Positions 8,901-13,638 of a stretch of 13,638 bases of DNA are shown here, piece by piece. Below the pieces are notes generated by a model. The model saw only the letters and a list, made by a program, of their open reading frames with translations, did not search any database and had not been told where the DNA came from. The first letter of the stretch is position 1. Every line of letters starts with the position of its first letter. This stretch comes from DATKDU01 sp035512595. Its GTDB lineage: Bacteria > Planctomycetota > Planctomycetia > Pirellulales > Pirellulaceae. Position numbers and translations under genes: made by a program. Where the stretch lies: NCBI GenBank assembly GCA_035512595.1, contig DATKDU010000070.1, positions 1-13,638 of the forward strand, in the 5' to 3' direction.

Positions 8901-11049
8901 GGGCCGTCTTGTCGCCGATCTGCGTGTCGAGCTGCTGGTCCAGCAGCGTCTGGAAAAAGCCTTCCCGGTCGTGCAGGTCGAGGTTGCGGACCAGTTCCAG
9001 CCCGACGGCGAAGTAGTTGGGCTCCAGCCGCAGATCGGGGCCGACGCGGCGGGCCGGACCGTCAAAGCCGTTGACCTCGTGACAGCCGAAGCAGCCGTAC
9101 TTGCGGACCAGGTGATAGCCGTGCGTCACCTTCGGTGCGGGCGCATCGGGATACCGCTGGCTCGGCTCCAGCTCGACCACTTCATGATGGCACTTCAGGC
9201 ACGCGCTCTCGGCAAACCGCTTGGGATACATCGGATAGATCCAGTGCGGATTGTCGAACCAGCCGTACTCATCCATCCAGCGTTTCGATTCCTCGGTGTT
9301 GTTGGGAGTGTGCGACGCCCATTCAAACGAGGTCGAGCTCCCTTGCCCCTCGTGGCAGATCGTGCAGGCGAAGGTGGACATCTTGTGCGGGCTGGCGTCG
9401 CTGACGTACAGATCCAGCCGGGGATGCGACGTAAACGGATGGGGAAAGCCCCGGCGGACCGTCAGCGCGATCGGCTTTCCCGCTATGGCCAGATCGACGA
9501 GCATTGCGGCGACGCGCCGCGGGTTCCTCAGAGTGCCGACGACGCTGTCGCCGTTGATCCCCACGATCATGTCGCCGAGCATCAGGCCGGGACGCTTGGG
9601 GAACAGGCTGTCATCCACCTCGGGAGCGGCGTGAAACTGGGCCACTTCCATGCGGATCTGGTCGCCCAGCACGCGGGGAGCGCTTTCCAGATCGCTGGCT
9701 AGCCGCGCGCTGGCGGCCGGCGACTTGGGACGGACGTACCACACGGTGACGTCGTCGGGATTCAAGATTCCGCGGTCAGAAAGCTTCAGGCCGAGCAGCT
9801 CTTCGGCCGTGTAGGGAAGAGGATTGCCCTTGTCATCGAGCCGCGGCTGGGGAAGCTCTTCCTTGGTCGGGGGAACGAGGACCAACTCCAATTCCTGCGA
9901 CTTGTTATAAGCGGGGGAGGTCGGTTCGCCGGGAAGCGACTTGGGGAGCGACTGGTGGCAGGTAGTGCAGCGGTCGTAGCGGCGGACCTTGCTGAAGTTG
10001 TAGTCCTGTACGAGGTCGTCGGACCACAGGTTGTCGATCCTCCGCGGCGTGCCGAAGGCGTCGAGGATGGGAAGAGTCAGAATCTTTTTACCCAGGCCCG
10101 GATAATTCCAGCCGAACCATTGTTCCCGCTTTTCGCTAAAGGCCGTTTCGAGCCGCGCCAGATCGGCCTGCGCGTCCTGCGACTTCTTCCGCGCCGCATC
10201 CTCTTCCGCGGTGATTTCCTTAAGGGCCGACTCCATTTGCTTGCGGATGTCGCTGAGCGTCTGGTACTCGTGGTTCAACAGCGCCAAGCCGGCCGGCTCC
10301 GGCAGCGGATTGCCGCTCTTGTCCTTTCCTTCCAGCTCGTAGACATACTCCTGCCGCCGGCGAATCTCCGCCTCGGGGAGCGAGTCCCGGATGGCGATGT
10401 CCCGCTGCGCCTTGGCGGCATCGATGATCCCCATCCGCACCTTGCGGTAGTTGAGCGCCTTGTCCTCGTCGATGCGGACGTCGTTGGCCCGGCCTGCCAG
10501 ATCGTCCACGAAGGCGGTCCTCTCAGCCCGCGCGTCGGCACTGGCTTTTTTTGCCGCCGCGTCGGCCTTGCGGGTAGCACCATTTAAGTCGTTGTTGGCC
10601 GGATCCTCCTCCAGTTTCCTAGCGGCATCGCTGGTCGCCTGCCGGGCCGCGGCGGCGTCCCCGGCCGACTTGTTCACGTTGTCCAGTGTCTTGAGGATGC
10701 CTTTCTCCTGGCCCGCGTAACTGGTCCACCTTTTGAACGAGTAATACTTCTGGAGCTGATCCAGGAACGCAGCGACGTGAGCCGCCTGCACCGGCGCGGC
10801 CTCGGCAGAGAGCAATTCCGACTCGAACTGCTCGTGGGCCAAGAATGCCGCCGACGATGCGACCTGCTCCTGCCGCATCAGGTTGACCGTCTGATCGATG
10901 TCGAGCGTCTGCACCTGGTACTGCTTCCAGGTCCGCTCGTGATCGGCATAGAACATCCAGATCGTGACCAGCGTCAGGATCACGCCGTTGATCGCGAAGA
11001 TGCGATGCATCAGCGGCTGACTGCGCCAGGTCGATTCAGTTGCGGGCAT
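5944..11049 (-). CDS. Giant membrane-anchored octaheme cytochrome c with PDZ domain
   Basis: This 1701-residue protein has one N-terminal membrane helix (about 13-34) and a predicted periplasmic body. Eight CxxCH motifs start at C361, C562, C617, C653, C963, C1143, C1307 and C1582. In order, the protein has: an Ala/Glu/Lys-rich helical, probably coiled-coil region (about 45-330); haem 1; a PDZ-like domain (about 470-545, core GLMLGDMIVGINGDSV); haems 2-4; a second charged helical stretch (about 713-805); and then haems 5-8. Haems 4-8 each have a later Met-Pro motif (M887, M1025, M1255, M1503, M1632), as in class I cytochromes c. Haems 1-3 do not, and may be bis-His. A His-rich loop lies at 1177-1199. 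Its position between the bc-type genes and the oxidase suggests an electron conduit or scaffold, replacing or extending a cytochrome c1. The ATG at 11049 has no adjacent ribosome site; an AGGAG lies 76 nt upstream, beyond a hairpin. A Met at residue 14 is an alternative start. I do not recognise a named family for the whole protein. Confidence 0.95.
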   Translation of the reverse strand: MPATESTWRSQPLMHRIFAINGVILTLVTIWMFYADHERTWKQYQVQTLDIDQTVNLMRQEQVASSAAFLAHEQFESELLSAEAAPVQAAHVAAFLDQLQKYYSFKRWTSYAGQEKGILKTLDNVNKSAGDAAAARQATSDAARKLEEDPANNDLNGATRKADAAAKKASADARAERTAFVDDLAGRANDVRIDEDKALNYRKVRMGIIDAAKAQRDIAIRDSLPEAEIRRRQEYVYELEGKDKSGNPLPEPAGLALLNHEYQTLSDIRKQMESALKEITAEEDAARKKSQDAQADLARLETAFSEKREQWFGWNYPGLGKKILTLPILDAFGTPRRIDNLWSDDLVQDYNFSKVRRYDRCTTCHQSLPKSLPGEPTSPAYNKSQELELVLVPPTKEELPQPRLDDKGNPLPYTAEELLGLKLSDRGILNPDDVTVWYVRPKSPAASARLASDLESAPRVLGDQIRMEVAQFHAAPEVDDSLFPKRPGLMLGDMIVGINGDSVVGTLRNPRRVAAMLVDLAIAGKPIALTVRRGFPHPFTSHPRLDLYVSDASPHKMSTFACTICHEGQGSSTSFEWASHTPNNTEESKRWMDEYGWFDNPHWIYPMYPKRFAESACLKCHHEVVELEPSQRYPDAPAPKVTHGYHLVRKYGCFGCHEVNGFDGPARRVGPDLRLEPNYFAVGLELVRNLDLHDREGFFQTLLDQQLDTQIGDKTAREIQEEMQTAAGQRLEAEEKKMQLGMAMPPPEPQEMEAIDKTIADATAIETAAAEALKDVAPKLAAIEGQLAQLDQARQLADRLTDHPEDSAARNGLRSLLMEDEANTTGEFGQTFTADEHRLANMLKDVEAPGDLRKTGPSLRFVGDKLDAAFLYDWIENPKRFRETTRMPRFFGLWDHLQDQEGKLPAHETADELEPVEIRGVMAYLDGYDQKMPLSDEERQQIGEALAQGNAETGKTQFEIRGCLACHTHKDFPDTAGFRKPEDIVQGPDLSAVASKFDAARNPSGPLWLYAWIKEPTRYHARTVMPNLYLDKIQGADGTETDPAADITAYLLSDASKGDWTPIAAATADVVADDLDNLTLQYLKEIFFEEEAEENYLVNGIPPSMAPELKGAEVELIVREGQKLTQDQKLRYIGKKTIAKYGCYGCHDIPGFEDAKPIGTGLADWGRKDPTKLAFEHITHYLEHHGHGAAHGAEDHGEHASTAGAPPENPADAEYYHHQIEAGSRIGFIYQKLTAPRSYDFEKTKNKRYNERLRMPQFPFSAEERESVITFVLGLVAEPPRSKYLYAPSERQRAIVEGKQVLEKYNCGGCHVLEAERWNIRYSPETFGPQGMTETFPFLVPHVGPEELARGAEPDTANKLHASLRVLPALSARDGLPMAMDEEEGTELDDTLDYGRAGIKFFVDLYEPTILDGASYLPGQRAVQVAARDIVSRYPATGGLLTRYLLPRVTALEKEVNPQAKGNEAWGWLPPPLIGEGSKVQSQWLHDFLLEPYAIRPATFLRMPKFNMSSAEATALVNYFAAVDNADYPYEFSPTRQAPQLAAKERAYRARPEVEATADARPGTGSWRFKDAMKIVVNKNYCTQCHIVADFVPEGSARAMAPNLADVYRRLRPEYVRNWIANPAMILPYTPMPVNVKYVASAPNKGGVSQDLYHGTSIEQVDALVDLLMNYDEFARENTSIKALAPAPTPAAEAPAETATN

Positions 11050-11056
11050 GGGTTTG

Positions 11057-11126
11057 GTGAGTGGTGAGTAGTGATTGGTGAGTGGTCGGTCGCCTTACCA
11101 CTCACCACTCACCACTAACCACTAAC
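11057..11126. repeat. Heptamer-built inverted repeat upstream of the giant cytochrome
   Basis: The arms at 11057-11086 and 11097-11126 are reverse complements at 26 of 30 positions, with a 10-nt loop. They consist of 7-nt units (GGTGAGT, GGTGAGT, AGTGATT, GGTGAGT on the left; ACCACTC, ACCACTC, ACCACTA, ACCACTA on the right). The element fills the space between the PetD-like gene's stop and the giant cytochrome's start. It resembles the palindrome before coxB in design but not in unit sequence. Confidence 0.9.
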
Positions 11127-11130
11127 TCCT
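11126..11130 (-). promoter_or_regulatory. Shine-Dalgarno separated from its start by a hairpin
   Basis: The minus strand reads AGGAG, overlapping the TAG stop of the PetD-like gene. The next start (11049) is 76 nt away. Almost all of that gap is the inverted repeat 11057-11126, and only 7 nt (CAAACCC) remain between the hairpin foot and the ATG. If the hairpin folds, the site would lie near the start at a normal distance. Confidence 0.5.
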
Positions 11131-12511
11131 AAAAATTGAGCATGTATTCCGGGAGCGAGATGAAGTACTTCAAATTCACCGTCCAGCGGCCGACCATCTT
11201 GATCGGCAAGAGCAGCATCGTCAGCAGTAAATTCGTCATTACCATGTAGCGGATGAATCCCATTCGTATGAACAAGGTTTGGAAGAAGCGGCTCATCACC
11301 ACCAGCATCGGCGGCACCATCGTGAAGTAGCCGATCACGAGAATGAATCCCGGGAGTTCGCGCTTGATGGCGGTCAGGAACTTCACCAGCTCCCCGGCCC
11401 CTTCCGGCGGCTTGGGACGGCTGTCGCGCACCACGTCGATCCAGAAAAATTCCGACAAGTCCTTGTTGTTCAGGGCTTCGACCTTATGCGCATCCCAGAC
11501 CTCATAGGGACCAAAAAAGTTCCAGTTAGGCCCGCGCAAGAAGGTTCCCATCACGATCAGCATCACCCACAGCACCAGAAAGCCGAACTGAAACGTCAGG
11601 TAGGCGAACTTGCGCTGGTCGATCGTGTAGTAGCCGTTGCCCGCCTTGTTGAAATCGATGAACGGAATCGCCATCAGGCCGAAAATCACCATGCTCGGCA
11701 GCACGACCCCGGCCATCCACGGATCGTAGTACACGAGCATTTCCTGCAGGCCCAGGAAGTACCACGGCGCTTTGGACGGGTTCGGCGTCTTCACCGCGCT
11801 GGCCGGTTCTTCCAGCGGCGCCTTGAGAACGATCGCCCAGATGATCAGGAAGGCCGTCAGGGCCACCATGCAGATCAACTCGGTGTAGACCAGGTCGGGC
11901 CACACGAGGACCTTTTCTTCGTCCATCTTCTCCAGCGGCGGCAATCCCTGCCGCGCCCGGTCGTCGTTCTGCACGGCCTGCCACGCGCCGAGCCAGGTGA
12001 AAAACCCCAGCAAGAACACCATGCCGACGATCGGCACGTTGTCGGGCTTCATCACGATCGCCGCGAAGCTGGTGTTGGTCATCGACATGCCCATCAAGAG
12101 CAGCGACAGATTGAGCATCGCCCAGGCCACCCACGGCTGGACGAAGAACTTGCGGAAAATGAACAGGATCACCAGCAGCACCAGCGACCCGACCGAATAC
12201 ATCGTCGGGTTCATGATGTAGTTGATGCCGCTTTGCAGCGGTTTGGGGATCGAGATCGCCGCCACCCAGTACGGATCGCCGCTGTAGGCGATCGGCGAGA
12301 TGAGCAGGAAGAGGATCGACACCAGCAGCCATACCAGCGACGTGGTGAACGGCACTCCCAGGATTGGAATGTCGAAGAACTTCCGGTCCTTCCCCGAGTT
12401 CCAGATCAAATACGCCGCCACGCCGTTGGCGATGGCCAGAAACAGATAGTACGAGCCGAGAAAGCCCGAAATCTGCTGGAGAAAAACGTCGTAAGGAACG
12501 TGGCCGTGCAT
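11129..12511 (-). CDS. bc-complex membrane subunit: PetD/subunit IV-like core with extra N- and C-terminal helices
   Basis: This 460-residue polytopic protein is the second half of the split cytochrome b next to petB. The PetD-like core spans about 204-325: a helix after VWPDLVYTE, then SKAPWYFLGLQEMLVYYDPW and GVVLPSMVIFGLMAIPFID. It contributes to the quinol oxidation (Qo) site. The PEWY signature of that site is APWY here (A248-Y251), so the catalytic Glu is absent at its usual place; E256 in GLQE is close by and could substitute. Ordinary PetD has about 160 residues. Here about 190 residues with some five predicted helices (near 18-38, 56-76, 103-120, 126-146, 160-180) come first, and two more helices (387-406, 420-438) follow a loop containing GTFLRGPNWNFFGPYEVWD. 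I do not recognise the N-terminal part. No CxxCH and no obvious haem b histidine pairs are present. It lies 89 bp after petB; the ribosome site before ATG 12511 is weak. Confidence 0.9.
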   Translation of the reverse strand: MHGHVPYDVFLQQISGFLGSYYLFLAIANGVAAYLIWNSGKDRKFFDIPILGVPFTTSLVWLLVSILFLLISPIAYSGDPYWVAAISIPKPLQSGINYIMNPTMYSVGSLVLLVILFIFRKFFVQPWVAWAMLNLSLLLMGMSMTNTSFAAIVMKPDNVPIVGMVFLLGFFTWLGAWQAVQNDDRARQGLPPLEKMDEEKVLVWPDLVYTELICMVALTAFLIIWAIVLKAPLEEPASAVKTPNPSKAPWYFLGLQEMLVYYDPWMAGVVLPSMVIFGLMAIPFIDFNKAGNGYYTIDQRKFAYLTFQFGFLVLWVMLIVMGTFLRGPNWNFFGPYEVWDAHKVEALNNKDLSEFFWIDVVRDSRPKPPEGAGELVKFLTAIKRELPGFILVIGYFTMVPPMLVVMSRFFQTLFIRMGFIRYMVMTNLLLTMLLLPIKMVGRWTVNLKYFISLPEYMLNF

Positions 12512-12517
12512 TTATCA

Positions 12518-12538
12518 AAATCCCAAGGACCAATCCAT
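12518..12538. repeat. Short heptamer remnant before the PetD-like gene
   Basis: Three 7-nt units, AAATCCC, AAGGACC and AATCCAT, run in register just upstream of the start at 12511. They follow the same AA-plus-C-rich-end style as the arrays before petB and coxB. With only three imperfect units this is suggestive, not firm. Confidence 0.4.
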
Positions 12539-12539
12539 C

Positions 12540-12597
12540 GGTTAACCGCCGCGTCCACGCGGCTCTGGGTTCCCCGGCGTGGTCGCCGGGGTTAACC
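12540..12597. repeat. REP-like double hairpin bounded by GGTTAACC
   Basis: The self-complementary octamer GGTTAACC stands at both ends (12540-12547 and 12590-12597). Inside are two perfect hairpins: GCCGCGT/ACGCGGC (12548-12563, 2-nt loop) and CCCCGGCG/CGCCGGGG (12572-12591, 4-nt loop). The element starts 3 bp after the petB stop. Its form resembles extragenic palindromic repeats that stabilise upstream mRNA or bind gyrase or other proteins in other bacteria. Whether it is repeated elsewhere in this genome cannot be seen here. Confidence 0.8.
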
Positions 12598-12600
12598 ACA

Positions 12601-13377
12601 CTACAGCGGACCGCTGATCCCGCCGTCTTTTCTCACCCGCCAGAAGTGAATCGCCAACAGCAGCGACGCGGCCAGCGGGATGGCGACACAGTGCAGTACG
12701 TAAAAACGGTTCAGCGTCTCTTCGCCCACGAACCGCGCGCCGAGCAACCCGAACCGCGCGTCCGAGGCGTTGGTAATCATGTCAATGCCGTCGATCGACA
12801 GCAGTTGGCTGCCCGGCCCTTCATAACCCAAAAAGGGAGTCGCCCGCGCCATGTTCGAACCGACCGTGATGGCCCAGATCGCGAGCTGATCCCACGGCAG
12901 CAGGTATCCGGTGAACGACAGCAGCAGCGTGAGCAGGAGCAGAATCACGCCGACCACCCAGTTGAACTCCCGCGGCGGCTTGTAACTGCCGGTGAGGAAC
13001 ACGCGGTACATGTGGAGCCAGACGGTGATCACCATCGCGTGCGCCCCCCAGCGATGGATCTCGCGGAGGATGCCGAGGCTCGTCACGTCGCGGAGCGCCA
13101 GGATGTCGTTGAACGCCCACTCGAGCGTGGGTCGGTAATAGAACATCAGCAGCACGCCGGTGATCGTTTCGACCAGGAACAGGAAGAACGTCACGCCCCC
13201 CATGCACCAGGTGAAGCTCAGGGCGATCCCCTGCTTCTTGATCGAGACTGGGTGCAGGTGCAGGAAGAAGTTGGTGAGCATCACCACCACGCGGTTGCGC
13301 CGGTCCAGCGGCGCTGGGTGGCGGAAAATGCTCTTCCAGATCTGCGATTCGCGGATGATTTCGCTCAGGGAAGCCAT
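12601..13377 (-). CDS. petB: Cytochrome b6-type subunit of a bc complex
   Basis: This 258-residue membrane protein carries the two b haems of a quinol:cytochrome c (bc-type) reductase. Haem ligands are H108 and H122 in helix B (EIHRWGAH, WLHMYRVFLTG) and H229 and H244 in helix D (RFYVLHC, LAIHFWRVRKDGG). The helix D spacing of 15 positions is the b6/Firmicute type rather than the mitochondrial type. C58 in WCMGG aligns with the cysteine that binds haem c_i in cytochrome b6, so a third, covalently bound haem is expected. FYYRPT, PPREFNWV, GYLLPWDQ and ISGP are conserved. It is longer than plant b6 (about 215 residues) because of an extended N-terminus and about 20 extra residues between helices C and D (around 181-222, near the Qo side). 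The start is ATG 13377; the upstream ribosome site is poor (GAGAT within a heptamer array). No Rieske gene is seen in the 261 bp upstream to the window edge. Confidence 0.95.
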   Translation of the reverse strand: MASLSEIIRESQIWKSIFRHPAPLDRRNRVVVMLTNFFLHLHPVSIKKQGIALSFTWCMGGVTFFLFLVETITGVLLMFYYRPTLEWAFNDILALRDVTSLGILREIHRWGAHAMVITVWLHMYRVFLTGSYKPPREFNWVVGVILLLLTLLLSFTGYLLPWDQLAIWAITVGSNMARATPFLGYEGPGSQLLSIDGIDMITNASDARFGLLGARFVGEETLNRFYVLHCVAIPLAASLLLAIHFWRVRKDGGISGPL

Positions 13378-13386
13378 GTTTTATCT

Positions 13387-13434
13387 AAATCTCAAATCTC
13401 AAGCACCAATCTCAAACACCAAATCTCAAACATG
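13387..13434. repeat. Heptamer array upstream of petB
   Basis: Units read AAATCTC, AAATCTC, AAGCACC, AATCTC (one base short), AAACACC, AAATCTC, AAACATG, ending only 9 bp from the petB start on the transcribed side. A looser 7-nt rhythm continues into 13445-13459 (CGAAATG, CCGAATG). Unlike the arrays at 2692 and 11057 it has no mirrored arm, so it would not fold into a long hairpin. Confidence 0.8.
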
Positions 13435-13536
13435 CTCAAAGCCCGAAATGCCGAATGCCTTCACTGCACCACGTCCCAACTCGCCTGCAATACTTCAAAT
13501 TCAGTACTTCCTAGCCCCGCCTATCTCGGAAAATCA

Positions 13537-13556
13537 CCACCGACCCTGGTCGGTGG
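13537..13556. other. Perfect hairpin in non-coding DNA upstream of petB
   Basis: CCACCGACC at 13537-13545 and GGTCGGTGG at 13548-13556 are perfect reverse complements with 2 nt between them, in practice an 8-bp stem with a 4-nt loop. No T-tract follows on either strand. It may be a REP-like unit or part of an upstream gene's 3' region. Confidence 0.65.
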
Positions 13557-13612
13557 CACAATGATTGAATGGCTAGAAATGGCGCCACGAACACCACATC
13601 CCTCCCTTATCA

Positions 13613-13633
13613 CCCCGCCGCTTCGCGGCGGGG
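13613..13633. other. GC-rich hairpin at the right edge
   Basis: CCCCGCCGC at 13613-13621 and GCGGCGGGG at 13625-13633 form a perfect 9-bp stem around TTC. It has no T-tract on either side, so a Rho-independent terminator is not supported. The stretch 13378-13638 otherwise holds the heptamer array, the hairpin at 13537 and no gene I can support. Confidence 0.6.
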
Positions 13634-13638
13634 GGCTC

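Noticed and set aside
8143..9702. 519-codon + strand frame opposite the giant cytochrome
   Set aside because: It is antisense to an unbroken 1701-codon gene with eight CxxCH motifs. No start context or known domain supports it. The same applies to the + frames at 7024-8079 and 5917-6525.
5944..11049. Idea that the giant cytochrome is an artefactual fusion of two genes
   Set aside because: The frame is open throughout with haem motifs, Met ligands and conserved-looking modules in both halves. No internal start with a ribosome site or signal peptide separates them.
11279..12595. + strand frame opposite the PetD-like gene and the minus out-of-frame reading at 11526-12599
   Set aside because: Both are His/Arg/Gln-rich shadows. 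The true frame gives a polytopic membrane protein with conserved bc-complex motifs.
13387..13459. Possible CRISPR-like array
   Set aside because: The units are 7 nt and contiguous, with no unique spacers. This is a short-period repeat.

Overview
The window carries one minus-strand block of respiratory electron-transport genes. It is cut inside the oxidase subunit I gene at position 1 and ends in non-coding DNA at the right edge. In transcription order (right to left) the genes are: a cytochrome b6-type subunit (petB); a 460-residue membrane protein containing a PetD/subunit IV-like core; a 1701-residue membrane-anchored octaheme cytochrome c with a PDZ domain; two tandem exported proteins with an amicyanin-like copper loop; a diheme cytochrome c lipoprotein; and subunits II and I of an A2-type haem-copper oxidase. 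I see no rRNA, tRNA, CRISPR array, transposase or phage gene.

The organism looks like a high-GC, aerobic, Gram-negative-type bacterium with lipoproteins and periplasmic c-type cytochromes. The very large multihaem proteins, the combination of a b6-type cytochrome with an A2 oxidase, and the heptamer repeats between genes make me think of Planctomycetota. This is an inference from style, not a database match.

Layout on the minus strand. 13638-13378 is non-coding, with two perfect hairpins and a heptamer array. 13377-12601 is petB, with the haem b ligands and the cysteine expected to bind haem c_i. 12597-12540 is a REP-like double hairpin. 12511-11129 is the PetD-like protein. 11126-11057 is a heptamer-built hairpin lying exactly between a Shine-Dalgarno sequence and the next start codon. 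11049-5944 is the giant cytochrome. 5943-5724 is a leader region. 5723-4986 and 4959-4045 are the copper-protein paralogues. 4009-2789 is the diheme cytochrome c. 2769-2692 is a 32-bp heptamer palindrome. 2654-1803 is coxB and 1800 to the left edge is ctaD.

How the genes probably work together (inference): quinol is oxidised by the b6/IV-like complex. Electrons then pass through the octaheme cytochrome and one or more soluble or lipid-anchored carriers (diheme c, blue-copper-like proteins) to the CuA site of subunit II and on to oxygen at subunit I. No Rieske protein and no oxidase subunits III or IV are in the window; they may lie just outside it. The most unusual items are the giant PDZ octaheme cytochrome, the paired amicyanin-loop proteins between a bc complex and an oxidase, and a family of heptameric repeats at the gene junctions.
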